Shown piece by piece: positions 16,009 to 24,878 of a stretch of 51,610 nt of DNA (its first letter is position 1; every line of letters starts with the position of its first letter). The notes beneath the pieces were generated by a model, which ran no database searches, was not told the origin of the DNA, and was given only the letters and a program-made list of their open reading frames with translations. The DNA is from a virus. The stretch lies in the IMG/VR virus record IMGVR_UViG_3300021142_001969, positions 1 to 51,610 of that record, one strand, 5' to 3'. Made by a program: the position numbers and the translations under genes.

Positions 16009-17248
16009 TGAACTTACAGTTGGCCCACTTTATTCAAAAATAGCGGCATGTAAGTCAAAGTATGTCATTTTACAAGGCGGTAAATGGTCATCTAAAACAG
16101 TTAATACACTTATTCATCTTGGTATAATAGCCTGTCAATCTAAGTCAGTTATTACAGTTATTGGATCAACTGTACCAAACCTTAAAAAAGGAGCGCTACG
16201 AGATTTTAAAACTCATGTTGCACCTAAAGACGGTATAAAAGAATACATTAAAAGCTTCAACGAATCGGAACGTACTTACTACTTTAAAAATGGAAGCATC
16301 ATTGAGTTTACTTCTTATTCAACAGCTTTAGAAGCTACTTCCGGTAAAAGAGACTATGCCTTTTTCAATGAGGTAAATGGTATATGTTATGATATCTTTT
16401 ATAATGTAGCTATATCCACTGATAAGCAGATTTATATGGACTATAATCCTACTGCTAAATTCTTTGTACACACTAAGTTTTTCGATTCAAAACCTGGAGA
16501 TCAGTTTTATGGGAAATATACCAGATTTATAACTGATCATAGGCACAATCCTTTCTTATCTAAAGAAAAACACCAAGAGATTGAGAGCATAAGTGATCCT
16601 GAAAAGTTCAGAGTTTATGCGCGTGGACTTACTGGTAATGTAGAGGGATTAATATTCACCATGAAGAAGGTGGATAAAGTTCCGGAAGGATTGCCTTTTG
16701 GTTTCGGTATTGACTTTGGGTATAATAGTGATCAATCAGCAATCGTTAAGGTTTGGTATGATAAACGAGACAGGTATTATAAGGAGCTTTTATACATGAC
16801 AGAGAATGAAATTCTTGATTTAATAATCAAAAATAATCTCGATACAACTCCTGCAGGTTTTATGGCTAAGTTATTAAAGGATAATGGATGTACAACATCT
16901 ACTTTAATTTGGGGCGATCATGACAAAGCTTATTCAGTAGCCTTCAGGAGATTGGGTATACCTTTTAGAATGGCAAGAAAAGGACCGAATAGCCTTGCTG
17001 CAAGCATTAGTAAGGTTAAGGAGTGTAATAATTTTTATATTGATTCTCCAAATCTTGAATCAGAACTTTCAACGTATGAATGGGATAAAGCAATCGATGT
17101 CTTAACAGGTAACGAAATATCAACAAATCAGCCGGTAGATGGTAAACCAGACCATTTATTATCATCAATTCGCTACTTTGATTATAGTTACGGGATGAGA
17201 TTTGGCAACCATCCTGATGATGAGCAAAAACAGGAAAATGAAGTTTAA
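15998..17248 (+). CDS. terL: Terminase large subunit
   Basis: The 416-residue packaging motor has a variant Walker A GGKWSSKT (27-34), Walker B AFFNEVN (121-127) and a DYNPT coupling motif (148-152). The C-terminal RNase H-type nuclease shows D239 in GIDFGYN, D307 in GDHDK, and D385 in KPDHLLSSIRY as probable metal ligands. It matches the Terminase_3 style common in Bacteroidota siphoviruses. It cuts concatemeric DNA and pumps it into proheads through the portal. Whether packaging is cos or pac type cannot be read here. Confidence 0.92.
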   Translation: MKNNELTVGPLYSKIAACKSKYVILQGGKWSSKTVNTLIHLGIIACQSKSVITVIGSTVPNLKKGALRDFKTHVAPKDGIKEYIKSFNESERTYYFKNGSIIEFTSYSTALEATSGKRDYAFFNEVNGICYDIFYNVAISTDKQIYMDYNPTAKFFVHTKFFDSKPGDQFYGKYTRFITDHRHNPFLSKEKHQEIESISDPEKFRVYARGLTGNVEGLIFTMKKVDKVPEGLPFGFGIDFGYNSDQSAIVKVWYDKRDRYYKELLYMTENEILDLIIKNNLDTTPAGFMAKLLKDNGCTTSTLIWGDHDKAYSVAFRRLGIPFRMARKGPNSLAASISKVKECNNFYIDSPNLESELSTYEWDKAIDVLTGNEISTNQPVDGKPDHLLSSIRYFDYSYGMRFGNHPDDEQKQENEV

Positions 17249-17268
17249 TTTTAATGTTAATAAAAATA

Positions 17269-17302
17269 TTTTGTTATCAAATACATATTGTATGTATTTT
17301 TG
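17269..17302 (+). promoter_or_regulatory. Late promoter 2 with 19-bp palindrome
   Basis: AATACATA-TTG-TATGTATT (17280-17298) overlaps TATTTTTG (17295-17302); TTTTG at 17269-17273 lies 21 bases upstream of the -7 box. The 19-bp palindrome and the following TTTG are identical to those of late promoter 1. It lies between terminase and portal and would drive the structural genes. Confidence 0.75.
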
Positions 17303-17369
17303 TATCCTACAATTTAATAAAATAAAATTACTACATTGAAAGCACTTCAAACACTTACTTTAAATTAAT

Positions 17370-17388
17370 AATACATACAGTATGTATT
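17370..17388 (+). promoter_or_regulatory. Third copy of the late palindrome (operator without a good -7 box)
   Basis: AATACATA-CAG-TATGTATT keeps both arms but is followed by TTATTG instead of TTTG. It lies 90 bases after copy 2 and 26 bases before the portal ATG. It may be a second operator for cooperative binding or a roadblock rather than a separate promoter. The rest of 17249-17413 holds no gene. Confidence 0.65.
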
Positions 17389-17413
17389 TTATTGATAATT
17401 GAATATAAAAGAA

Positions 17414-18835
17414 ATGAACAAATACGCCATAGCTGGTAAAGAATTAATTAGGGGTAATATTGGTAATGCTTTTATGGCAATGGCAACTAAATCTCTGACA
17501 TCTGAATTAATTCAGCCATCAAGGTGGAGAAATGGTAATTTCTTTTTTGGTGTTAATGGTGCTGATAAAGCTTTCATCTGGGGTAACTTCAATAGTTCAT
17601 TAATAGCATATCAGCATTGTCCGGTAGTATCATCCATAATTAATAAACAAGCTCAATGTAGAATCAACGGAAAAAGGTCAATTGTTGATTTGGATAATAG
17701 GGAATCTGTCAATCCTAAAGCGATACAGCTACGTAAACTACTATCAAAGCCAAATATTTTACAGAACGGAAAAGAATTTATAGCCCAGGGAAATGTCTAT
17801 AAAAGAATTTATGGGTATTGTCCTGTACTTATTATAAAGCCTATCGGTTTTGAGAATGATTATAGTAAATGGAAGATGTGGAATATTCCACCTTGGATGC
17901 TTCAGATATTAGATTCTCAGGAGTTATTCTATGAAAGTGGAGCAAAACTATTTAAATCTATATGGCTTACTTACATGGGTCATTCTGTACAGATAAATCC
18001 AGACAATTTATTTTTCTTAAAGGAAAATCAGATTAGTACCGGTACTTACATGTACAATAGCAATCAGGCAAATGTTTCATTGTTCCTTCCTGATAGTAAA
18101 TTGTTTTCACTTGAAAAGCCAATCGATAATCTTATTGCATCACTGGAAAGCCGAGGATCACTAACAAGAAACAGAGGCCCGCAATGGATATTGACAAACG
18201 ATTCTACTGATAGCGCTGATAATGGCATTTTCCCAATAGATACAACTGTTAAGGATGATTTGCACAAAGATTTTATGCAATATGGCATCATGGGTGGCCA
18301 GCGTAAAGCAATTATTACAGATGCAAAATTAAAATTACAGACTGTAGGATTTGACGTTGCTCAATTGAAGTTACTCGAGGGTGAAATACAAGATGCTAAA
18401 CTTATCTGTGATGGTTTGAATTATCCTCCATATCTGTTAGGTTTAGTAGATGCTAAGTTCGATAATCAGCAAATAGCAGAACGTAATCTATATACTAATT
18501 CTATAATCCCGGATGCTGAAAGCGAAGATGAACAATGGAGTGATCTGTTTGGATTGACTGAATTAGGATTGAAGATAACTACAGACTATTCACATCTTCC
18601 AGCTTTACAGGAGAATTTAACTGAAAAAGGTAAAGCGCTGTTTTACGCTAATCAAGGTTCTCTTATTTCATTCTACAATAATGTAATTACACTTAATCAA
18701 TGGAGGGAGATTATCAATATTGACAGTGTTGCTGGAGATGATAAATATTACTATCAATTATTGGCAGATGGTAAAGTTTTTGGTGTGGTGCCTAATGCAC
18801 CATTACCCCATGATAACAATTCAAATTCTAATTAA
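17414..18835 (+). CDS. Portal protein (HK97-like)
   Basis: The 473-residue protein shows the portal pattern: an N-terminal domain, a middle with VVSSIINKQAQ, and a C-terminal part with YGIMGGQRKAIITDAKLKLQ, VAQLKLLEGEIQDAKLICDGL and YPPYLLG, the place where HK97-family portals carry the VPP-hllg motif. Twelve copies form the vertex through which DNA passes. The ATG at 17414 is preferred to a TTG at 17399, as the latter sits only ten bases after the palindrome. Position after TerL agrees. Confidence 0.85.
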   Translation: MNKYAIAGKELIRGNIGNAFMAMATKSLTSELIQPSRWRNGNFFFGVNGADKAFIWGNFNSSLIAYQHCPVVSSIINKQAQCRINGKRSIVDLDNRESVNPKAIQLRKLLSKPNILQNGKEFIAQGNVYKRIYGYCPVLIIKPIGFENDYSKWKMWNIPPWMLQILDSQELFYESGAKLFKSIWLTYMGHSVQINPDNLFFLKENQISTGTYMYNSNQANVSLFLPDSKLFSLEKPIDNLIASLESRGSLTRNRGPQWILTNDSTDSADNGIFPIDTTVKDDLHKDFMQYGIMGGQRKAIITDAKLKLQTVGFDVAQLKLLEGEIQDAKLICDGLNYPPYLLGLVDAKFDNQQIAERNLYTNSIIPDAESEDEQWSDLFGLTELGLKITTDYSHLPALQENLTEKGKALFYANQGSLISFYNNVITLNQWREIINIDSVAGDDKYYYQLLADGKVFGVVPNAPLPHDNNSNSN

Positions 18836-19134
18836 TGGGAAAGAAAGCAAAATTAAAAGCCTTAAAAAGTTTAGCTGCTAATCTTCCTGCAATAAATAGA
18901 AGCAGTCATGAAGAGCACCATCTAAAAGGTTCTGAAATATTATCATGGGGAACTGTTAGGGAGATTGATGGTAAACCTATTGATCCTGAAAAAACTTACT
19001 TATACAACTATCCTGTTTTAATGGTTCAGAATAATGCAAGGAGGATTAAACGAGCGTTTCTTAGTAATGGACCAGAGGGGATTAAATCGGTTTTACAAAA
19101 CACTTTAAATATTGTTGAATCAAATCAAAAATAA
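18835..19134 (+). CDS. Hypothetical head-region protein, 99 aa
   Basis: Not recognised. Very basic N-terminus (GKKAKLKALKSLA), His-rich EEHHLKG, and a mostly alpha/beta body. It overlaps the portal stop by one base (TAATG) and the next small gene in the same way. A head assembly role is suggested by position only. Confidence 0.55.
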   Translation: MGKKAKLKALKSLAANLPAINRSSHEEHHLKGSEILSWGTVREIDGKPIDPEKTYLYNYPVLMVQNNARRIKRAFLSNGPEGIKSVLQNTLNIVESNQK

Positions 19135-19247
19135 TGAGTACAGAAGCAACAAAGCAGGAAAAGCCAAAGGTCGATAAAGCAGTAGTAAATCAAGCTATTG
19201 CTGATAAAGATAAAGCTATCAGAGAAAAAACAATTATAAAAAAGTAG
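19134..19247 (+). CDS. Small Lys/Glu-rich protein, 37 aa
   Basis: A frame coupled by TAATG to the upstream gene and ending three bases before the protease ATG encodes a charged helix (KQEKPKVDKAVVNQAIADKDK). The tight packing on both sides supports a real gene. It could be a scaffold-like or minor head peptide; no family is recognised. Confidence 0.45.
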   Translation: MSTEATKQEKPKVDKAVVNQAIADKDKAIREKTIIKK

Positions 19248-19250
19248 ATT

Positions 19251-20207
19251 ATGAAGCCAGCAATAATTCCATCAAATCTTACAGGTAAATCTCTTTTTGA
19301 ATTTCTTGTAAAGAATGAAAGCCTGATAATTCATTCTAAGAAAAGTGAGATTAAAAGAAGTGATAATATTACTTTTTCTACTTTTTTTATTGATGAAAAA
19401 GGAGAATTAGTAAGTAAGGCAAATGTTGTTGAAACTCAGGTTAATCCTAATCAGATTAAAGCGGTTGTGGTTATTAATACGACTAACTGGTATGATAGTC
19501 ATGGAGATGTTCATATCCCTGGTATATGGAAGAAGTCTTTAAGTGATAATAAGAAAAATGGTTTTTATCTTCTGGATAATCATAATAGAGGGTTTGAAGA
19601 TGTTATTGCGGATGAATGCAAAGCAGAAGCAAAACCTATGGCGTGGAAAGATTTGGGTATTCCTGTTTCTGGTACTACTGAAGCTTTGACTTTTACAGCT
19701 ATCATAGATAAAGATCGTAATCCTAAAATGTTTGATCAATACTATAAAAAGTATGTAAAGCAACATAGTGTAGGAATGCGTTATATTAAAATGGTAACGT
19801 GTATAAATGATGATGATTATCCAGTACAAAAAGAAAACTGGGATAAATATTTTCCTATGGTAGCTAATCAGGCTGACTGTAAGGAAGATGGTTATTTCTG
19901 GGCTGTGTTAGAAGCTCAGATAATAGAAGGAAGTGCAGTATTATTTGGTAGTAACTGCATGACACCAACAATTAATGTTACAGACACTGATGACCAGCCG
20001 CTTGATAGCACTGGTAAACACCAGCCGTCATCTACAGATAATAAGTCAATGGTAATTTGCCCGAGCTGTACAACGCACTTTAATGCGACCAGCAACAGCA
20101 ATATCAATTGTCCTAATTGCGGACAGTATGTATCACCTCAGAGCAGTAGCATTGAGACTGACACATTTGATTTAATCGCAGCAATTGCAGGAACAACATT
20201 TATTTAA
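19251..20207 (+). CDS. Prohead maturation protease with zinc ribbon
   Basis: The 318-residue protein has the HK97-type serine protease pattern: His111 in LLDNHNRGF and Ser173 in KQHSVGMRY, separated by about 60 residues. An unusual C-terminal zinc ribbon follows, with C270-x2-C273 and C287-x2-C290. The protease trims capsid and scaffold parts during head maturation. The zinc ribbon may fix it to the scaffold or capsid interior. The capsid gene starts 19 bases downstream, as expected. Confidence 0.8.
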   Translation: MKPAIIPSNLTGKSLFEFLVKNESLIIHSKKSEIKRSDNITFSTFFIDEKGELVSKANVVETQVNPNQIKAVVVINTTNWYDSHGDVHIPGIWKKSLSDNKKNGFYLLDNHNRGFEDVIADECKAEAKPMAWKDLGIPVSGTTEALTFTAIIDKDRNPKMFDQYYKKYVKQHSVGMRYIKMVTCINDDDYPVQKENWDKYFPMVANQADCKEDGYFWAVLEAQIIEGSAVLFGSNCMTPTINVTDTDDQPLDSTGKHQPSSTDNKSMVICPSCTTHFNATSNSNINCPNCGQYVSPQSSSIETDTFDLIAAIAGTTFI

Positions 20208-20226
20208 AAATTTAAATCAGTCGAAA

Positions 20227-21546
20227 ATGACACAAGCAGAATTAGATGCGCTGACCGCCAAAGTAGGTGCGGATGCCAGTGCAGCCATTAAACGTGAGTT
20301 AGATGCTTACGATGTTAAGATGAAAGCGTTTGCTACCGAAGTTGCTAAGCAAAACGGTGGTATAACTAAAGAGCAGTTTGAAGAGTACAAAACTGCTGCT
20401 TCTACAGCTGTAGAAGCAGTAAAAGAAATTGCAGAAAAACAAGGTACAACCCTTGCAGAAATTGCAGTGAAATTAGGAAAGAATGAAGTAGGTACAAAAT
20501 CAATTACCCAAGTACTTTCTGAAGATTCAGAAGAACTAAGAAAAGTATTCAATCAGGGCCAGGGAGTAAAAACCTATATGGTGACAATTGACAAGCATGG
20601 TAACCCTGTTATGAAAGCTATTGATTTAAGTGCAACTAAAACTACAGGTTATGAGGCAAGTGTTGCTGGTATACCTTCTGGTGCAGTTGCATCTATTACT
20701 CAGGCATTAGATTCTGCAACATTATTACGTGTTGGAGCTGGTGCATTGATTAATAATCAATATCGTAACAGTGCATGGATTTTTGATTTATGTAACACTA
20801 TTAATGCAAGCTTTAACAGCCAAATGCCATTTGTTATGTGGTTTGATGAACAGCCACTAATAGGAGGATCATCAACTACAGCTGAAGGTGTAAGTAAACC
20901 ATTGAGTCAGTACAGTTATCAATTGAATTCAGCAACTTATAAAAAAGAAGCTACATTGGTAGGATTTACTAATGAATTCCAAATGGACTTTGCTCAACTG
21001 GAAAGCGACATTATGAATAAGGCTCGTATTGATGTTATCAATCGTGTTAATCAGGCTATTCTTCCTGATATCATTAGCAATGCAACCCCGTATAGTAGTG
21101 GGGTAACATTCCAAGGAGGAACTCCGGTACCTTCACCTAATGACTTTGATGCAATTGCAGCAATGGCAGCACAGGTTGATAATGCAACATTTGGCGCTCG
21201 TGCTAATAGTGCTATCATGAGTACCAATAAGAAGTACAGGATGGGTATTCAGAAAAATACTCAGGGTTCATATTTGAATCCTCCTGATGTATTAAAAGGT
21301 ATTGATTTCGTAGGTAACCCTTCAATGGCAGCAGATAATTTACTGGTAGGCGACTTAAAACAATATAACATCATACTTAGAGGTGGCTTAATTGTTAGAG
21401 TTGGATATAATGGTACTGACTTTGCACAAAATGCCTATTCTGTAGTGCTTGAGCAGTTCTACTTCAATTATATTTCTACTGTTCGTAAAGTAGCTATTGT
21501 AAAAGGTCCTGATTTCGCAACCGTTAAAACAGCTATCAGCGCTTAA
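20227..21546 (+). CDS. Major capsid protein, HK97 fold
   Basis: The 439-residue protein opens with about 120 residues of helical, charged sequence (KRELDAYDVKMKAFATEV), a delta-domain scaffold normally removed by the protease. The HK97-fold body follows, with SGAVASITQALDSATLLRVGA, MPFVMWFDEQPLIGG, and a spine-like region around ESDIMNKARIDVINRVNQA. The ATG at 20227 is chosen; an upstream frame extension overlaps the protease end. It is the most abundant head protein. Position after portal and protease makes the assignment secure. Confidence 0.85.
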   Translation: MTQAELDALTAKVGADASAAIKRELDAYDVKMKAFATEVAKQNGGITKEQFEEYKTAASTAVEAVKEIAEKQGTTLAEIAVKLGKNEVGTKSITQVLSEDSEELRKVFNQGQGVKTYMVTIDKHGNPVMKAIDLSATKTTGYEASVAGIPSGAVASITQALDSATLLRVGAGALINNQYRNSAWIFDLCNTINASFNSQMPFVMWFDEQPLIGGSSTTAEGVSKPLSQYSYQLNSATYKKEATLVGFTNEFQMDFAQLESDIMNKARIDVINRVNQAILPDIISNATPYSSGVTFQGGTPVPSPNDFDAIAAMAAQVDNATFGARANSAIMSTNKKYRMGIQKNTQGSYLNPPDVLKGIDFVGNPSMAADNLLVGDLKQYNIILRGGLIVRVGYNGTDFAQNAYSVVLEQFYFNYISTVRKVAIVKGPDFATVKTAISA

Positions 21547-21581
21547 TCTTAAATTTTATCATTAACTAATAAAACATTTCT

Positions 21582-21983
21582 ATGGCTAAGGCAAAATCTT
21601 CTACAACAGACACTCCTGAAGAGGAAGTAGTTGTTGCTTCACAAGAAGTAGTAACCGATAATTCTACAACAGACACTCCTGAAGAGGAAGTAGTTGTAGA
21701 AGATTCTGCTAAGGCTTCAGATGATGGAGTTACTAAAATTATGACCATTGGTGAAAATCCTGAAGGACATAACATGGAAACTCATACAGTTAGAGTTAGT
21801 ACTTCTGCAGTAAGTTTAGGTAAAGCATATTCTGCAAATTCTAAATTAGTGAAAGTTCTTATCAACTATCCAGAAGGTTGGACAAAAGATAAGTTTTTCA
21901 AAAATGGAGAAATAAGAGAAATGGCACCTGAAACAGCTAATACATTTATCGAAATAGGAATTGCAACATTAACTAAGGAATAA
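21582..21983 (+). CDS. Head-region protein with acidic repeated N-terminus
   Basis: The 133-residue protein has an N-terminal disordered acidic part with two copies of STTDTPEEEVVV 21 residues apart, encoded by a perfect 36-bp DNA repeat. The C-terminal half is compact (KLVKVLINYPEGWTKDKFFKNGEI) and resembles short Mu-like or connector-associated domains. It lies between capsid and head-tail connector genes. Role in head decoration or completion is inferred. Confidence 0.55.
   Translation: MAKAKSSTTDTPEEEVVVASQEVVTDNSTTDTPEEEVVVEDSAKASDDGVTKIMTIGENPEGHNMETHTVRVSTSAVSLGKAYSANSKLVKVLINYPEGWTKDKFFKNGEIREMAPETANTFIEIGIATLTKE
21599..21697 (+). repeat. Two perfect 36-bp direct repeats, 63 bp apart
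   Basis: Bases 21599-21634 and 21662-21697 are identical. The 63-bp period is exactly 21 codons, so recombination between copies would change protein length without shifting frame. Confidence 0.9.
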
Positions 21984-21984
21984 T

Positions 21985-22560
21985 ATGTCATTAATCAATA
22001 CTTCATTTTTTGTTGGTAATCTTCAAATACCTAATGCAACAGAATCATCTGTTGCCAGTGTAATTGTATTTTATATCAACAAATTTGAACCTGAATTTTT
22101 GCAGAATCTATTAGGCTATCCATTGTATAAAGAATTTATAGCCAACCCTTCAGCAGATAGATTTAAGAACATTATTAATGGATGTGAGTTTACTGACTTT
22201 CAGGGATATACTGCAAAATGGAAAGGATTGATAGAAGTATTAGTTCCAGATCCTACACCACCCTCAACAACTCCAATAGGACAAAAGCAAAGTATCATTG
22301 CTAATTATGTTTATTTCCGTTATAGGCAAAGAAACGAAACGCAATTTACTGGAATTGGTGAGGTGAAAATGAAAGCTTCAGAAGGTTCTGAAAGTGTCAG
22401 TCCAAGAAAGAAAATGGCTTTCATCTGGAATGAGATTCATTACAATGTAAAAGTATTAATGCAATTCTTTGAAATGAACCAGGCTACTTATCCGGAATGG
22501 ACTACAAATGATGAAATGAAAGCATTAAGGTTTTTCGGTTTTGCAAATCCAATATTCTAA
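21985..22560 (+). CDS. Head-tail connector-like protein (DUF6712 type, tentative)
   Basis: The 191-residue protein is helical with FYINKFEPEFLQNLLGYPLYKEF and YVYFRYRQRNETQFTGIGEVKMKA, the layout of the adaptor proteins that Bacteroidota phages encode after the capsid gene. It probably extends the portal to form the neck. The call rests on position, size and helix pattern, not on a firm motif. Confidence 0.55.
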   Translation: MSLINTSFFVGNLQIPNATESSVASVIVFYINKFEPEFLQNLLGYPLYKEFIANPSADRFKNIINGCEFTDFQGYTAKWKGLIEVLVPDPTPPSTTPIGQKQSIIANYVYFRYRQRNETQFTGIGEVKMKASEGSESVSPRKKMAFIWNEIHYNVKVLMQFFEMNQATYPEWTTNDEMKALRFFGFANPIF

Positions 22561-22600
22561 AATGAGAAAATTATTAATTCACAAAACAACAATTTATAAA

Positions 22601-23035
22601 ATGAAAAAGATCCTTTTTATTATGCTTTTTGCCGTTGGCTTATTAACGGCTCCTAAAATTGATGCTCAGGTTGCATTAGTTTCTCCTACGTATGGTAATA
22701 CTATTGATACTGTAACAAACACAGGAACTAAGGTTCTATGGAAAAAAGTTACAGGGTATAAGGAAACGATTACCATTACTGCCAATATTACAAGTATATC
22801 TGGCACTTTAGGTGGAACTCTTATTCCTATAGTTAGTAATGATGGAGTTAACTTCTACAATGGTACAGCCGCAACTGTTTCAGATTCTGCATATACTGTT
22901 ACAAATACAGCATCACAGGGAAAGGCTTTTACGTGTAAGCGAGGATTCCAATATTATGGAGTACAATGGACGGGAACCGGTACCATGTCTGGATCGTTCA
23001 CCGGAGTTTTATTAGCAAGAAAGCCTACAGATTAA
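22601..23035 (+). CDS. Exported small protein within the neck gene cluster
   Basis: The 144-residue product starts at the ATG 22601 with a classical signal peptide (MKKILFIMLFAVGLLTAP, cleavage likely at DAQ, before Gln or Val). The mature part is beta-rich with Ser, Thr and Gly (SISGTLGGTLIPIVSNDGVNFYNGT), like a small Ig or jelly-roll domain. Virion neck proteins are normally cytoplasmic, so an export signal here is odd. It may be a surface protein made late in infection or a virion part inserted by an unusual route. Confidence 0.65.
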   Translation: MKKILFIMLFAVGLLTAPKIDAQVALVSPTYGNTIDTVTNTGTKVLWKKVTGYKETITITANITSISGTLGGTLIPIVSNDGVNFYNGTAATVSDSAYTVTNTASQGKAFTCKRGFQYYGVQWTGTGTMSGSFTGVLLARKPTD

Positions 23036-23045
23036 TCATTAATCA

Positions 23046-23576
23046 ATGAATGAGCCACTTTATATAGTTGATGAAATTGCAGAAGTAATTGCCAGGGTAG
23101 ATGCTATTATCTATCCTGGAATTGCTCCATATACCAATGGCAACCATATCAACTTTCAATATGGCAGATCCATTCAGATTAATAAGCTCTTACAGCTAAA
23201 TAAAAATTCAATCCCGGCAAGATCAAACTATCCGTTAATTGCTCTTTTTCAAGACTTACCAGAAGATGCTGGAAAGAAATGGGGTTATACTTATATAACT
23301 ATACCAAGAATCACTATTGCTACAATTACTGATAAAGATGGAACTCCTGCAGATAAATATAATTCGACATTTAAACCGATATTATATCCTATATATACAG
23401 AATTCATTAATCAGTTAAGTAGGCAACCTTCTATTATTGGTTTTTCTCCTAACAAATCTTCATATATGAAATATGATAGACCAGGAACAAGACCGGAAAT
23501 AGAAGGATTCAATGATTACATAGACGCAATTACGATAGAGAATCTTCAGCTAACCTTTTATAAACCAACCAATTAA
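23046..23576 (+). CDS. Tail completion/terminator-like protein (tentative)
   Basis: The 176-residue protein lies between the connector genes and the tail tube gene, the normal place for a tail terminator. It is alpha/beta with KWGYTYITIPRITIATITDKDGTP and a final strand IENLQLTFYKP. No decisive motif was seen, so the call is positional. Confidence 0.45.
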   Translation: MNEPLYIVDEIAEVIARVDAIIYPGIAPYTNGNHINFQYGRSIQINKLLQLNKNSIPARSNYPLIALFQDLPEDAGKKWGYTYITIPRITIATITDKDGTPADKYNSTFKPILYPIYTEFINQLSRQPSIIGFSPNKSSYMKYDRPGTRPEIEGFNDYIDAITIENLQLTFYKPTN

Positions 23577-23602
23577 TTAAATAACAATTTAAACTCAAAA
23601 CA

Positions 23603-24526
23603 ATGAGCGTAAAATTATTAAGTGCGTATGATTTGATTGATTTAACTCAGAATACTGGAGTTGATAAATCAGTCAGCATGGGACCTACTGCTATGATGAT
23701 AGCAGTACCCAAGACTTTTACTCTGGACATCACCGGCGATGTTCAGGCGCAATTACTGACAGCTATTCATGCTGCCAGAGGAAGCCGTGTATTTCCAATG
23801 TTTGGTTATGCATCTCCTGTTGAAGATATCGCTAATGGAAAAGATAGCGATACTATTGAGACAATGGGAAGTGGTGCTAAGCATTTTGTTAAGTATGGTT
23901 TCTTAAACCAGACTCTTACCGCAACTGTAGGAAGTCTTCCGTATGCTAAAAGACTTCGTTCTTTCCTTGAAAGTGGATTATCTGTAATTATGATTGATAA
24001 TGCTGGAAATGTGTTATTAAGAAAAAATGACGATGGCACTTACGGAGGGTTAAGAGTGCAGTTTCAGTATGCGCCTACTCCAGACTTTGCAGATTTCAAA
24101 GGGGTATTTAAATTCTCCTTCCAGGTTAATCTTGACCCTAATGAATTAGTAAAGTATGGTATAATTCTACAAGCTGGTTCCGCATTACTTGATCTGAACG
24201 GATTGAAAAATGTTCAGGTTACAGATGCTACCGGTTCAACTACTACTAAGTTGAAAGTAGGGGTTTCTACAGTTGATAGCAATATTGATTTAGTAGCATT
24301 GTTGTCAACTCCTTTAGCTACTGTTTCAAACTTTGTTGTAACCAATAATACTGGAGTTGTGCAGACTATTTCTGCAGCAGCAATTACAGGTGGTCATATT
24401 GAACTGACAGGAACATTTACTTCTGGTTCTACTTACAATGTGGCATTAGCTGCTCCATCAGTTCTTTATACTAATAGCATAATTGGTTACGAAGGAACTG
24501 TTACAGCTGCTATAGCTATCCCATAA
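23603..24526 (+). CDS. Major tail tube protein
   Basis: The 307-residue protein is beta-rich, begins the tail module and precedes the tape measure by a few genes. The N-terminal two thirds (DITGDVQAQLLTAIHAARGSRVFPMF and FQVNLDPNELVKYG) would form the tube fold. The last 100 residues (TTTKLKVGVSTVDSNIDLV, then TGGHIELTGTFTSGSTYNVAL) look like an Ig-like surface domain, as found on other phage tail tubes. No sheath gene is present, so the tail is non-contractile. Confidence 0.7.
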   Translation: MSVKLLSAYDLIDLTQNTGVDKSVSMGPTAMMIAVPKTFTLDITGDVQAQLLTAIHAARGSRVFPMFGYASPVEDIANGKDSDTIETMGSGAKHFVKYGFLNQTLTATVGSLPYAKRLRSFLESGLSVIMIDNAGNVLLRKNDDGTYGGLRVQFQYAPTPDFADFKGVFKFSFQVNLDPNELVKYGIILQAGSALLDLNGLKNVQVTDATGSTTTKLKVGVSTVDSNIDLVALLSTPLATVSNFVVTNNTGVVQTISAAAITGGHIELTGTFTSGSTYNVALAAPSVLYTNSIIGYEGTVTAAIAIP

Positions 24527-24549
24527 TATTCACTCTTAAATAGTAAAAA

Positions 24550-24813
24550 ATGTATAAGAGAATATTTGGAGTAGATGTTTTGGTAGATGCTTTCAAAGGG
24601 TTCAAAAGTCTTGCATCTCTAAAGAAAGAGGCAGGGCAAATTTTTGAACATCTGAAGGATGATGCTGATAAGGCATATGCTGAATTATGGGCTGAAATAT
24701 CGCCTGACAAAGCAGATTCTAAAGAAACTCCTGCAAATCCTGCGGCTGATCAGGAGCCAGCACCTTCAGTTACTCCGGTAGAAAGTGTAACAGAAACAGC
24801 TACAACAGCTTAG
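24550..24813 (+). CDS. Hypothetical tail-region protein, 87 aa
   Basis: Not recognised. A helical N-terminal half (ASLKKEAGQIFEHLKDDADKAY) is followed by a disordered tail rich in Pro, Ala and Glu. It is the last gene before an internal terminator in the late operon. Confidence 0.5.
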   Translation: MYKRIFGVDVLVDAFKGFKSLASLKKEAGQIFEHLKDDADKAYAELWAEISPDKADSKETPANPAADQEPAPSVTPVESVTETATTA

Positions 24814-24837
24814 TGTAATATTTTTTAATAGTTAAGT

Positions 24838-24873
24838 AAAAAGGCGGTGCTATTTGTCGCCGCCTTTTCTTTT
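24838..24873 (+). terminator. Strong internal terminator between tail tube and tape-measure genes
   Basis: AAAAGGCGG (24839-24847) pairs with CCGCCTTTT (24860-24868), followed by a further T-rich run. It lies in the middle of a colinear late operon with no late palindrome after it. It would lower transcription of minor tail genes relative to capsid and tube. Confidence 0.85.
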
Positions 24874-24878
24874 AAGAC

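Noticed and set aside
20119-20130. Further copy of the late palindrome (CAGTATGTAT) in the protease gene
   Set aside because: Only one arm is present and it lies in conserved zinc-ribbon coding sequence.
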